Shown here: piece by piece, positions 32,421-43,604 of the stretch
Position numbering within the stretch: the first letter of the stretch is position 1
Layout of the letters: each line of letters begins with the position of its first letter
Assembly: GCA_024516035.1 (NCBI GenBank)
Contig: CM044963.1
Coordinates: 17,894,914-17,958,913 of the forward strand
Source of the DNA: Bactericera cockerelli
Lineage: Eukaryota; Arthropoda; Insecta; Hemiptera; Triozidae
Reading direction: 5' to 3'
DNA length: 64,000 nucleotides
The notes under the pieces: model-generated
The model's database searches: none
Told to the model about the DNA's origin: nothing
What the model saw: the letters and a program-made list of their open reading frames with translations, nothing else
Position numbers and translations under genes: made by a program

Positions 32421-32619
32421 AACCATGTTTATTTTTTAAAAAAGCTGAAAAGGTAAAACTAAAAAAGGAAAAAAAAAAAAATAAATTATAAAAAAAATAG
32501 AAGAAATTATAATAATAATAAAAAAAATGTAGATTCGGATATTCGGATAAGTACTATAATAATTCTGAACTACGCACTAAATTTGTGATGCAATAACTGC
32601 ACAAAGAAGCACATTAAAT

Positions 32620-32800
32620 TTATGGTGCAATGATAGTCAAGAGGTTAACGCGCTAGTGTGGTAATCCAAGTATCCGTTGGTTCGAATCATACCTAGTGCA
32701 TGAATTTTCCTCATTAAGTTGATTTTGTGACCACGTAATAATAAGACTCTGAGGGTTAGGTGGTAGAAAATGCTTTGATTATTAACCTCACTTTGTTTTC
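32620..32800 (+). mobile_element. SINE family A copy, shortened head
   Basis: GATAGTCAAGAGGTTAACGC, GTTGGTTCGAATC, CTAGTGCATG, then TGTGACCACGTAATAATAAG and GGGTTAGGTGGTAGAAAATG. The 3' end stops after ATTAACCTCAC. Confidence 0.7.
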
Positions 32801-33284
32801 ATAATATTTATTTATTTCGCCCTAAATATTTTTACAGCATCTCAGAAGTTAGACTTACTCGTAGTTCATAAGAAATGTATTGTTTACAATATCATCATTA
32901 TTGTACAAATAAATAAAAATATTCAATTCAATTCTTAAGTGCCGCCTCAAGCGGCCACTTGCCGCAACATAGCTGCTCGTGTGAGTAAAGCTCAAGACTT
33001 AAGTTTAACTTGAGCAGGAATGCAGTCGGGTGACATTTCACGAAACTTTTTTCCTCCGTACAAGAGAAATATACTGGATGCCTCAAGTCATGGCTTCATT
33101 TTTCCCCCAAACAAATTATTGATGGAATTAAATGGAAATGAAAATTAAATGGAATGGTATGTCGTGTGTGACCTGTGGACTATTGTTTAAAAGGTCTAAT
33201 CAAGGGGGAAGTTCATTTCAACGAATTTAAGTGAGCCACGATTTACCGTTTTCGAGATACAGGGTCGGACCTATATATAGCTAA

Positions 33285-35123
33285 TGTCAGCTGAGCCAGG
33301 CACCTGTGCTCAGTTCTATCATGGAACCACCCTGTATATCATTAATGCTTCATATTACTAATACCAGCTGAGCAAGGTACCTGTACTCAGTTCTATCATG
33401 GAACCGCCCTGTATAACATTAATGTTTCATATAACTAATACCACCTGAGCAAGGTACCTGTACTTAGTTCTATCATGGAACCACCCTGTATATCATTAAT
33501 GTTTCATATAGCTAATACCAGCTGAGCAAAGCACCTGTGCTCAGTTCTATCATGGAACCACCCTGTATAACATTAATGCTTCATATAACTAATACCAGCT
33601 GAGCAAGGTACCTGTACTCAGTTTTATCATAGAACCACCCTGTATAACATTAATGTTTCATATAGCTAATACCAGCTGAGCAAAGCACCTGTGCTCAGTT
33701 CTATCATGGAACCACCCTGTATAACATTAATGCTTCATATAACTAATACCAGCTGAGCAAAGCACCTGTGCTCAGTTATATCATGGAACCACCCTGTATA
33801 ACATTAATGCTTCATTTAACTAATACCAGCTGAGCAAGGTACCTGTGCTCAGTTCTATCATGGAACCACCCTGTATATCATTAATGCTTCATATTACTAA
33901 TACCAGCTGAGCAAGGTACCTGTACTCAGTTCTATCATGGAACCGCCCTGTATAACATTAATGTTTCATATAACTAATACCAGCTGAGCAAGGTACCTGT
34001 ACTCAGTTCTATCATGGAACCACCCTGTATAAGGGTCATTTTCATTTATCTTGGGCATATCAAGTCCGCAACCTTTCTCCTTTAATAAATGTGAAAATAA
34101 TAGGGATATATGACTAAAATCTATTTGATCACATAGGAAACAATTTTTTTTATAAATTACAATAATAAATTGTCTTTTAAACTAATGTGGAGACTCAAAA
34201 TTGCCAGTTATGTAAGTAACGTTCATGATATTTTAGGTGTCCCTTAGTCTAAGATTTTACTGTGTCTGATAGAAAAAAATGCATTTCTCCCCATTATTTT
34301 CACCAAAATCCAATATAAATGAGAAAAATACAGTTTATTTAGGATGTGACCATTAGTTTTCATAAAAATAATAATGTTCACCTCATTCTACAGACGTGTA
34401 AAGTTGTGTCCCTACGAAGAAAAAAAAAATCTCCGTCATGAATGTTACCCCCAAAAAAATGTAAACCATTTTGAAAAACCCTTAGAATGAGAAGCTAGCA
34501 GCTGCCGCCATTTTGCTTCTTACAGATGACATTGTTTTTGTTTTGAAATTTCCTGTCAGTTGGATGTTGGATGCAGTACAGTGAGGGACAATGGTGGGTC
34601 TAATTTTTTTTGACAAGAACGTTACGCGGTTTTTTAAATAAATTGTAATGATTCTTTAATATATAATGTATTTCTTTAATTCTTCTGCATGTCCTCTTTC
34701 CAATCAAATATTTTTTTTGTAAAGTGAATATTCTTTTATTGAGAAAAGATTGTTTTAGTGGCGTGTTACTCATGAACGTTACCGTCATGAACGTTACCCG
34801 TGGTCATGAACGACACCTGGTACGTTACGTTTTTGTAATTTTGTGTGAAGAGGTAGCTGCTAGAAATATTCTAAATGAAAGCTTTTGCTCAAAGGTATTT
34901 GTCTTAGTCTTCTGAGCCTAAAAATTGTTTAGGAAAAAGGTAACGTTCATGACTTGAAAAAATCCAATTGCCCAAGATAAATGAAAATGACCCATAACAT
35001 TAATGTTTCATATAACTACTACCAGCTGAGCAAAGCACCTGTGCTCAGTTCTATCATGGAACCACCCTGTATAACATTAAAGTTTCATATAACAAATACC
35101 AGCTGAGCAAGGTACCTGTGCTC
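33285..35123 (+). repeat. 77-bp tandem array, about 12 units, interrupted once
   Basis: Unit: CAGCTGAGCAAGGTACCTG, a TCATGGAACCACCCTGTATA stretch, then TTAATG...CATATAACTAATAC; 77 bp per unit. Nearly ten units run 33289-34032, then 34033-34993 is an insertion, and about 1.5 units follow. Each unit contains one CACCCTGTATA (or CGCCCTGTATA), the same motif that ends the foldback elements. Confidence 0.9.
34033..34993. mobile_element. 961-bp non-autonomous DNA element inserted in the 77-bp array
   Basis: Terminal inverted repeats are perfect for at least 25 bp, beginning GGGTCATTTTCATTTATC. ATAA lies on both sides (34029-34032 and 34994-34997), and removing the element with one copy restores the 77-bp unit. 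A TAA or ATAA duplication with GGG ends would suit a PIF/Harbinger-like MITE, but this is not certain. Inside, GTAACGTTCATGA-like motifs recur in both orientations. No transposase. Confidence 0.75.
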
Positions 35124-35124
35124 T

Positions 35125-36140
35125 AACTACTCAATGCAATCCATTCAAAGCATTGACTTCAGCGTACCTAGGTACTTCTTAAATACAAAGGCAAATCAAT
35201 TAATATTGTATTTTACTATTGGTACCTGGAAGATCCACGATGGTCTGGGTTCAAATCCTGACTACCAAATCTAATTTATTTATTTAAACACTTTTATATG
35301 TCTAGGATTCGAATTTTCATAACTTACTTGCCCGACTCGAGTTTCATCTATTCCATATAGACATTATCAATATTAAAACGAAGCCACCAAAATCAAATCC
35401 TAGACAATAATAAATAATAAATTCAAAATAAGATGTCTAATATATTGTTTCTAATATATTAATAAGGGTCTTTCAATAATAAATTCACAATAGGATGTCT
35501 AATATATTGTTGTTCATATGTTCATTGTTGGGTTATCCTTTTTTTTCAGAGTAGACTTAACAATTAGAATCCATACTCCTGTTTTTTTTTTACCAGTCTA
35601 AAAATACTTTTATTATTGTTCTTTTAAAAATTAAACGACTTTCATTGTTTTTCGTTCCCAAAACTGTACACATAACCCCCATTAAAACGTATCTAGGGGT
35701 CAACAACCTCCGACTTTTCAGCCATGACTTTTCGAATAGCTATAAAAAGCTGCACTAGGACAATAACCTAAACTTATCTCAGCGAAAGTTGATTTTCTTT
35801 AGTTTTTATCAACAAAAAAGAAACTAATTCACTTTCCTCCAACTCTTTTAAACTTTCCAAGTTTTTCCATCACGCGATTTTGCGGGTTCGTCTTATCTAG
35901 TTCAAACTTTGCTTAGCTTTGTGGTTTATGAATGAAATTTTTATTGATATGTTTGACGTAGTAAGTTGGGATTGAATGTATTGATTCGACGACGAAGGTG
36001 CTTTTTTTATGAATTAGGTTGACATGAGTGTTGAGTATTTTATGTACGTGACAGATGAAAACTTCAAGAATACGTCAAGATAAAACATTTTTAACCATAA
36101 TTTTTTTAAAATATTTATTTTGTTATTATTTATATTGTTA
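35125..36140. other. No gene seen
   Basis: AT-rich. A direct repeat with AATAATAAATTCAMAATA, GATGTCTAATATATTG occurs at 35405-35450 and 35475-35515; a possible tRNA B box GGGTTCAAATCC lies at about 35249. Confidence 0.45.
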
Positions 36141-36292
36141 CCGACCTCAGTAGCCTGATCGATAAGGCGGTGGACTTGTAACTTGGAGGTCAGTGGTTCA
36201 AGTCCTGGTTTCAGCGTAAATTTAGTAAAGCGAGTTTGAGGAGATGTGATATCACGTAGTTGATTGACACAATTATGATAACTTTTAACTTT
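36141..36292 (+). mobile_element. SINE family C
   Basis: GACCTCAGTAGCCTGATCG, GGTTCAAGTCCTGGTTTCAG, TTTAGTAAAGCGAGTTTGAG and TGATTGACACAATTATGATA. Confidence 0.7.
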
Positions 36293-36674
36293 ATTTATAT
36301 TGTTTATTGGTTGTGATCAATTGTGTAAATCATTCAATAAATAAGTATATTCAAAAGTAGGTACTTTGAGAATAAATAGCCTTGCAGATATATTTCAAGA
36401 ATGTAAGTATGTGAGAGTAGTGCTTTTACACAGTCACAATCCGACAGATTCTTTTTTTCATCAACTCTACAGATATTATACAATTAAATTGAGAAAATCT
36501 TTGTGTTAATTTATCTTTAGAATTCGACAGTTAGAATATCATTATTAACTGGAACTTTACGTCACATTCAACAACTATAGCTCATCTCTAGACGGAGGGC
36601 CTCTTAGAATATATTATGCCTATTCTTCGGAAACCATTAGATCTGGTCTTTTCTCTCACACTTTTATTTTCTTA

Positions 36675-37040
36675 AGGTAGGAACACACGATATGGCAGAG
36701 CGACATTATGGCAATCTCCCTTGCCATAGCGTGTGATCGGTCTTTGTTTACAAGACCATAGAACTATTTGGGTCTATGGCGACAAGTTTTTTCTATGGTG
36801 CCATAGACGTATGGCAGGATCTATGGCATTCGTGTGAGTGCTTCATCACACACATGGTCTACAATATAATATGGTGACGACTGGCAGGCTTGTCTATGGC
36901 AAGGGGGAAGACTTACAATGCCATAGAATTTTTGCCACATTATATGGCATCGTGTGTGAGTGCCATATATTATATATGCCATTCGTTTTTTTATCACCAT
37001 ATAAAATATGGCATCTGTGCCATATAGTGTGATCCTACCT
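36675..37040. mobile_element. 366-bp MITE with 3-bp TTA duplication
   Basis: Ends AGGTAGGAACACACGATATG and TGCCATATAGTGTGATCCTA form imperfect inverted repeats; TTA flanks both sides (36672-36674 and 37041-37043). The interior has many inverted copies of CCATAG/ATGGC. PIF/Harbinger-like by target size. Confidence 0.6.
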
Positions 37041-37043
37041 TTA

Positions 37044-37110
37044 CATTCCTTATCCTATAGAAAGGAAAGTAATGGAATCACCCAAAATTTTCGATAGTCA
37101 GTTTTCAGTG
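37044..37110 (+). mobile_element. Fragment related to the 13672-14367 insertion
   Basis: ATTCCTTATCCTATAGAAAG and GGAAAGTAATGGAATCACCC. It abuts the MITE ending at 37040. Confidence 0.45.
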
Positions 37111-37511
37111 CCAAAACACGTTTTTTTAATTCTTACAAACAAAATAAAAATAAAAATGATTACAAATAATCACATCGAATTTGAAATCGAACAGTTGGCC
37201 CTTAGTCACTATTCTCCTGAAACCGTGCCTGGATTGGTTCGATTTACAAGAGATGTAGGTACGCGTTAACATTTTACGACAAACCCAGTGATCAATTTGA
37301 CTTCGATCATCAATTATTATCGAGAGATGGTGGTTTTATGCTTTTCATCTTTCTTGGGGTGGAGAGGAGGGGGGGAGAGGAGGGGGGAACTCAAACAAGA
37401 ACCGCGGAACACATGACACCAAGAAGATTGGACAGGCTGGAATTCGCGCTTAACATTGAGTAATTATTATTATTATTGTAGTTTCGACGATAATCTCACC
37501 GTCAAATTACC

Positions 37512-37692
37512 TGTGTAATTTGAACCACCAGGCACGGATTCATGGGAAGAGGAATTTTACGATGAATATCTAGGTTTAGTTATCACGTAACAGCTGATAT
37601 AAACGCGCTGTGATTGGTTGAAATTTCCACCAGAGGGCGTGTGTTAAGGGAGAGTGTAGGATTAGATAATCTAAACCTGTTTCATAATTCGG
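37512..37692. mobile_element. MITE M copy
   Basis: CAGCTGATATAAACGCGCTG, TTTCCACCAGAGGGCGTG and the end CCTGTTTCATAATTCGGG. Left terminal repeat not clear. Confidence 0.55.
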
Positions 37693-38019
37693 GTCTAAAA
37701 CTCTCATCATAATATGAGAAATTGTCCTTCATATTTTCAACCATTTTGGCAACAACAACAACAACAAAAAACGCTAAAAATTTACCCTAAATTGAAAAAA
37801 AGTTTTTCCGTGGATTTTGATGTTTTCATCGATTCACGATATCGGAAAATGGAAGAGAGTGGACCCTGCATCAGGCATAGACAAAATGCTAATCAAATAG
37901 GGCGATAAATCTTCAGCTAGCGTTAATCAGCTGATTAGTTGAATCTTGAAACTCTTCTGAACTATCAGTATTCCTTCAATATCCCTCGATCAATGCGACA
38001 TGGATCTAGAAGTTTTTTT

Positions 38020-38375
38020 AGGGTCATTTTATGAAACAGGATTAAAGTTTAGCTAAGTGTGACACGCCCTCAAGAGTTTTCAACCAATCAGAGCGCACTG
38101 TAGCCCTTAAGGGCTAAAGTCTATTTTTTAAAAAAAAATTAAATAAGGTTTTTGTGCCCTGGAACCGCTTTCGCATTACTTCAGGGCGATTTACTTTTAC
38201 ATCCACGCCATTCCGAAAACGAAAAACTCGGTTAGAATATTCCGCTCCGGTCAGGATTCGAACCCGCAACCTCCAGGTCAGCAACCAATGCTCTTAACCA
38301 CTGAGCCACGGAGGTCGGTGATGTCTACTTAGATTAGATCTAATCCTGTTTCATAATTCGGCCCTTCCCGTCCTG
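38020..38375. mobile_element. MITE M copy split by a tRNA-headed SINE
   Basis: MITE M starts ATGAAACAGGATTAAAG (38031) and ends AATCCTGTTTCATAATTCGG (38344-38363). Between about 38125 and 38330 is a reverse-strand SINE with a T run at its 3' end and a tRNA-like head (GGATTCGAACCCGCAACCTC; CTTAACCACTGAGCCACGG). Confidence 0.6.
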
Positions 38376-38389
38376 AATCCTTTCCTAAA

Positions 38390-38900
38390 TCCGCCCCTGA
38401 TTTCGCCTGATTCATGATCAAATTCCAGAATCACCGAGTGAGTTAACGCGATCACTACTGATCAACAAGACACTCGGTAATTTTATACATCTTCAAAGAA
38501 TTTGCCCGTAAAAAAAAAAAAAAATATTATATGAATTTTTGACAATCGGGAGAAATTAACACAAAATGGTCTTGAAAAAATAGGAGTCCAATTTTTTTAT
38601 GTACAAGATCTCTGACTTGATGAGAGTCGGATGGGAATTTTTTCCCCGCGTACATAAATTTGGTTTTTATTGAGCAGATAAATGTTCGAGGTTCTCGGAA
38701 TTCAGGAACGTTTGTGCTTTTTTTTATTTGAATTTAAAATGAATCGTTTTAATGCGTTTTCCGGATGGTAGAGACTTCGTTTTGAGAAAATTTCGCGCGA
38801 AATTTTGTATAAAGAGAAGAACTATTAAAATAAAGTTCCCTTGTTGAGGTTATGGCAGTTCTTCTAGATGAGTATTTCAATAAACTATTGGTTTATCAAT
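38390..38900. other. No gene seen
   Basis: Unassigned, AT-rich, no shared repeat noticed. Confidence 0.45.
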
Positions 38901-38902
38901 GA

Positions 38903-39305
38903 CAGACTCCGTGGCGGAATGGTTGTGACAATTGCCCGTAGTCAAGAGATCCCGGGTTCGATTTCTGGTTGGGGTAGGCTTTTCGAAGAAAATACCGTTC
39001 CGTCCTAACACGCAGGTCTAGCATTTCCGGCCCAACCCAGGCTGGGTGAGGTTACTGCGGGTACCTGGTACGATTCCCAGCAAATGAAGGGTGAAACCAC
39101 CGTCCTGACGACTCCTGACTTCTGAAAATCAGGACGTTAAAACCAAATAGAACCATCTGGACACAATATATCTTAGGCTGTGAAGTTAATTTGAGTAGCT
39201 GGTTTGTGAGTTTCCAGCGAATGAAGGGTAAAACCCCCGTCCTGTCTACCTCAAGTCAGGACGTTAAAACCAAATAGAACCATCTGGACACAATATATCT
39301 AAAGA
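38903..39305 (+). mobile_element. tRNA-headed SINE family F with duplicated core
   Basis: Head GACTCCGTGGCGGAATGG and B box GGGTTCGATTTCTGG, core CCCAACCCAGGCTGGGTGAG, then AACCATCTGGACACAATATA. The core/tail is repeated once more about 126 bp later, ending with the same AACCATCTGGACACAATATA. Confidence 0.7.
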
Positions 39306-39754
39306 GAGGTCGGTGTGATAATTGGTGCTTCTCTTGTGGAACTCCGACCAGTCTATTGCAATAATATTGGTTCATCATGTTTTTTTTTTATATAAATTTC
39401 AGATCAGAATTTATGTGCGATCGGTCTCGTGAGACACTTAAGTTTATTTCCTAAAATTCAACACTTACAAAATTCAACACTAGATACAAAACTGTCAATC
39501 TACAAACAATACAAAAATTCAATGTGCACTCTTCTACATTTTCTGAAATTGGAGACAAATAATCACCAAATATGATATGAAATTGAGGTGGAAAAAATAA
39601 TGGCTTGAAATATGTTTGAAAAGAATTCGGTAAATGTACCTAATTTATTATATTTGGAAAATATTAGGAAGGTCAACATCCAAAATTTCTTTGTAAAACT
39701 TGTAAATTTCTTTGTAAATGCTCAAAAGTCTTGACCAAATCGGTTAGACGTACC
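39306..39754. other. Upstream region of the CK1 gene
   Basis: AT-rich flank between SINE F and the CK1 start. No TATA box or initiator can be assigned; an upstream non-coding exon is possible. Confidence 0.4.
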
Positions 39755-41958
39755 ATGGGCAACCATCTGGTGGCGAATCGATACGAGTTGGTGCGAAAAG
39801 TTGGCAAGGGCTCCTTCGGCGATGTGTACATCGGAAGGGACAAGACCACTCAAGAGGTAATGTATAAAGAAAACATGAAAATTAGGTCAGGGCATTCTAT
39901 GATTTGACTTTCTATTATTTGACCTCAATGTTTACTCAATGTAAAGAACCCTTAATTCTATTCAATGTTTAACTTCCAGCCAATTTGGTGATGGGAATGT
40001 GTTTACCAAAACCACTAATCAGCTGATTAGTTATATTTATCATAGTGTTTAATGCAGCGGCGTAGCCAGGAAGGGGGGTTTGGAAACAAACCCACCCCCC
40101 TAAATGTAGGTCTAGCTACGCCACAGGTTTAATGTAATTGATAAGCTAATCCTCTGTGTAAAGGAACTCATAAGTCTACTCCGGGCAGTACAAATCAGTA
40201 TTTCACTTCCAGGAGGTCGCCATGAAGTTCGAGCCAAAACGCAACCACGCTCAACGCCTCGGCATGGAGAAGAACTTCTACCAGAAGCTACACGGCAACC
40301 CTGGCGTACCCCACGTCATGTGGTTCGGGACCTACAGCGACTACAACATCCTCGTGATGGACCTGCTAGGACCCTCCCTCGAGGACCTCTTCCGCCATTG
40401 TGAAAAACGATTCTCGCTCAAAACCGTTCTGATGTTGGCGGACCAGATGATCAAACGCCTTGAGCACGTCCATAAAGCGAATATCATCCACAGGGATATC
40501 AAGCCGGATAACTTTCTCATGGGTGTGGGCAGGAACTCGCACCTCGTGCACCTGGTGGACTTTGGCCTCGCTATTGAGTACACCAAGACGGTGTGGCGGC
40601 CGTGTCCGCCCGTAGATCACGAGGCTTAACAGGTGAAGAATTAAGAAATAAAGACATTTAGGGCCAAATTATAAAAACAAACATAAAACTTTCCACCAAT
40701 CACAGTGAATCACATATCTCAGATTAAAGATTTCTATTGTAATGTTATTTTAAAGGTATTTTTTTAATTTAGATTAGAATAAGCTTGAGAAGTTCATGGT
40801 GACCATTTCTCTGTCGAACTGTAATTATGAGCAACAATTATATGACCGTCATAATAATCAAATCAACAAAAACTCTCACGTCCCTAAATATCAAAAACTC
40901 TCACGTCCCTAAATATTATTCTCCATAGGCACGGCGCGATATGCTTCTATCAACGCCCACCAGGGCAATGAGCAGAGCCCTAGAGATGACTTGGAAGCAT
41001 TGTGCTACACCCTCATCTACTTCCTCCGTGGCGACCTGCCCTGGCAGTCCTTAAAGGTATGGACAGTATTTTTCATGGTCAAGTGGTTAAGGCGCTAGTC
41101 TGGTAATATAGGTAATATAGGAATCCGTTTGTTTGAATCCCACCCAGTAAATGCATTTCCGTTTATTTATTTTATCATGTGACCACATAATAATGAGACT
41201 CTGGTTAGGTGGTAGAAAATCATCTGAGCATTAACCTCGCCTGGTGGTTATGTCCACTAGAGTAATATTTTTTTTTTCTTTGCACACATACTTTATGAAA
41301 TCCAGGAAAAAGTCAACGAGGTCTTTAAATTGTCTTCCACAAGCTCCTAGACCAACTGGGCCACTAAAAAGTTTGAACTTGAAATTTAAACCGAGAACGG
41401 CCAGGTTCAATCAATCAATCAAATATTTTACTGTGTAATAATTATACATTGTACGTTTATTATACGTTAGAATAGGTTTCGGCCTGGGTTTTCTTTCCCG
41501 TACCGTAAGTCAAGTCACAAGCTTGGTCTAATTAAATTTCCTGAAAGATACTTCCCTATGATTGACTTTTAATTTTATTTAAAAAAGAAAAACAAAATTA
41601 CAATTAAAATATTTTCCGAAGTCCACCATTTTTGGCAAACTGCTCAGCATGCTGACAGCATTTCCTCTTTGTATGGCTATTGATGAAAACTATTTATGAT
41701 TCGGTATTTTGGTCTGGATTTCAGGGTGACACTGAGAAGCAGCGAGCTGAGCGGATAGCGGAGCTGAAGATGTCCACTCCGGTAGAGGTCATCTGCGAGG
41801 GCACACCCGAGGAGTTCAAGGACTTCCTCCATTACTGCCGCAACCTTGCTTTCACTGAAGACCCCAACTATTTCAACATCCGCCAGTCCTTCTGGAGACT
41901 CTTTGAGGACCAGCATCGATTCGTGTTCGACTACAAGTACGATTGGACGTTGGAATGA
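39755..41958 (+). CDS. Casein kinase 1 (CK1) family Ser/Thr protein kinase, four exons, apparent 1-nt frameshift in exon 2
   Basis: Spliced gene with exons 39755-39856, 40213-40632, 40929-41056 and 41725-41958; all three introns are GT-AG. Seen: glycine loop GKGSFGDVY (residues 17-25), catalytic Lys in EVAMKFE (residue 39), [20 protein letters not shown] (Asp129), DFG in VDFGLA (Asp150), then in exon 3 the CK1 signature [11 protein letters not shown] and in exon 4 MSTPVEV and a [10 protein letters not shown] end. The start ATG has a strong context (ACCATGG), with no earlier in-frame ATG before an upstream stop. The product would be about 294 residues, the kinase domain only, without the C-terminal tail of CK1 delta/epsilon. 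Oddity: exon 3 begins in phase 1, but exon 2 ends in phase 0 and meets TAA (40627-40629) where CK1 proteins have Leu-Thr-Gly, so one base seems missing near 40625. Exons are clearly GC-richer than the flanks. Known for the family: phosphorylates acidic or primed Ser/Thr sites in the cytosol or nucleus. Subfamily not resolved; could be a recent pseudogene or an assembly indel. Confidence 0.88.
41072..41270 (+). mobile_element. SINE family A copy inside CK1 intron 3
   Basis: Starts ATGGTCAAGTGGTTAAGG about 16 bp after the exon 3 donor; B box TTGTTTGAATCCCACCC, body GTGACCACATAATAATGAGA and CTCGCCTGGTGGTTA. An internal duplication (GGTAATATA twice) is copy-specific. Same strand as the gene. Confidence 0.7.
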
Positions 41959-42313
41959 TTTGGAAATCCCTTGCACATGATGAATGATTCGACGTGATTG
42001 GACCGCTGCAAAATTGGATGGGTGAATCATTTTGAACAACTTTGAATGGTTTTTGAAGAACTTTGGTGCTTTGATACTTTCGGACATCTGGTTCAGGATT
42101 GGAATGACGAAACAGTTTGAACAACTACGAATGGACTTTGAACAACTTTGGTTCTTTGAAGGAGCGAATAAGTTCTTGGACAACTATGATTAAACATCGC
42201 GTTCCTGAGAGAGTGAACAATTTACTCAGTGGTCCATCAGAGCAAGAATTAGACATTACCGCGAACAAAGAATTGATTCTTTAGTTTGAGCGGTTGGAGT
42301 CTGTTTCAAAAGA

Positions 42314-42319
42314 AATAAA
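42314..42319 (+). promoter_or_regulatory. Candidate polyadenylation signal of the CK1 gene
   Basis: AATAAA about 355 bp after the CK1 stop codon, and the first clear one downstream. Position fits a 3' UTR, but AATAAA is common by chance in AT-rich DNA. Confidence 0.35.
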
Positions 42320-42436
42320 TTGAATCGAAATTATGGTAATCTCTAACGGATTTTCTATATTAATAATTATATGTTTTTAATCCATGTTGTATTATGGGTT
42401 GATACTGTGAACTGAACAAACAAAAAACTAATCCTT

Positions 42437-42605
42437 AAGACTCAAATTATGAAACAGGCTTAGATTAACTAATGCTACACAATCCCTTAACGTGCCCTCT
42501 GGTGGAAATTTCAACTATTCACAGCGCATTTATATAAGCTGTTAAATGATAGTGGCTTGGATTACCAAATCCTAGACATTTAATCCTGTTTCATAATTTG
42601 GACCT
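42437..42605. mobile_element. MITE M, intact copy
   Basis: Ends CAAATTATGAAACAGG and CCTGTTTCATAATTTG are inverted repeats. Body: ACGTGCCCTCTGGTGGAAAT and ACAGCGCATTTATATAAGC. About 165 bp, no coding. Confidence 0.65.
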
Positions 42606-42745
42606 ACCGACCATTGCAGCTTGATCGATATGGCGGCGGACTTGTAACCTGGAGGTCGGTGGTTCAAGTCCCGGATTTAGCGTAGACTTTGTAAAGCGAG
42701 TTTGAGTAGTTGTGATATCACGAAAGTGATTGACACAAACAGACT
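42603..42745 (+). mobile_element. SINE family C, joined to a MITE M end
   Basis: CAGCTTGATCGATATGGCGG, GGTTCAAGTCCCGGATTTAG and AGCGAGTTTGAGTAGTTGTG. It starts right after the MITE M end at 42605. Confidence 0.65.
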
Positions 42746-43018
42746 TTTTTCTTATAGACTTTTCTCATAATTCGGCGCTACTAATAATTGATACGCGCAA
42801 CGTTTAGACTCAATATTTCAAACGCCTAAATTTAACTCATCGACGTACTGCACTGGTACAATACTGACTGGAACAATGTTTTTCATTCACAACCTTGATA
42901 AAAATGTAAAAGAAAATACGATGAAGCATTTTCTCTCTCCCACATTCATTTTATTATCACTTTTTTTTGAAATATCATAGCATATCAGTTCTATTATGCG
43001 TAGAAATATGCGTCTATG

Positions 43019-43100
43019 CCAGTCTCCGTTGAATAATGGTTAGGATTACTTGTCCGTGGTCCTGAAATATCGCGTTTGATCCTCAGAACAAGAAGGATTG
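43019..43100 (+). mobile_element. Diverged SINE family F head
   Basis: AGTCTCCGTTGAATAATGG, CTTGTCCGTGGTCCTG and GCGTTTGATCC align with the family F head at 38903. Low identity. Confidence 0.35.
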
Positions 43101-43604
43101 TTTGTCCCCCAGGCAGACAATCCTTAGATTGGGTAAACATGTTAAAAAAATTGGGATATGGTAAACAATACGGATACTAGCAAACATGTTCTGCCCACGG
43201 ACTAAATCTGTGGTATGCTTACGACAGCAAAACAGAAAATACTACATTTACCAAGAACAAAATTTCGTGTGAAATGACCTTGACGGACTTAATCTGTGAT
43301 ATGCTTACGACAGCAACACACAAAAAAATACATCATTTACCAAGAACAACCTCGTATGAAGTGACCTTGTCAACCTTCCAGTCCGCCCACGCCGGTTGTC
43401 TTTGATGAAAGTACGCCCGCCGCCGTCGTAAGCGGCGAAACAATCACATCATCCGGCACGTGGAACTGGTTAGTGATGAAATCAAACCTTGGGACAGTTT
43501 TCTGCTGATTCAGATTCTCGTGCGAAACATTACAGGGTGAGAAACCACATGTCTGGAACATGTGTGCGAATTTCCGGTTGTAAAATTCCGGTTGTAAATA
43601 CTGA

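Noticed and set aside
33285..34032. CRISPR-like array
   Set aside because: Direct 77-bp tandem repeats with no variable spacers.
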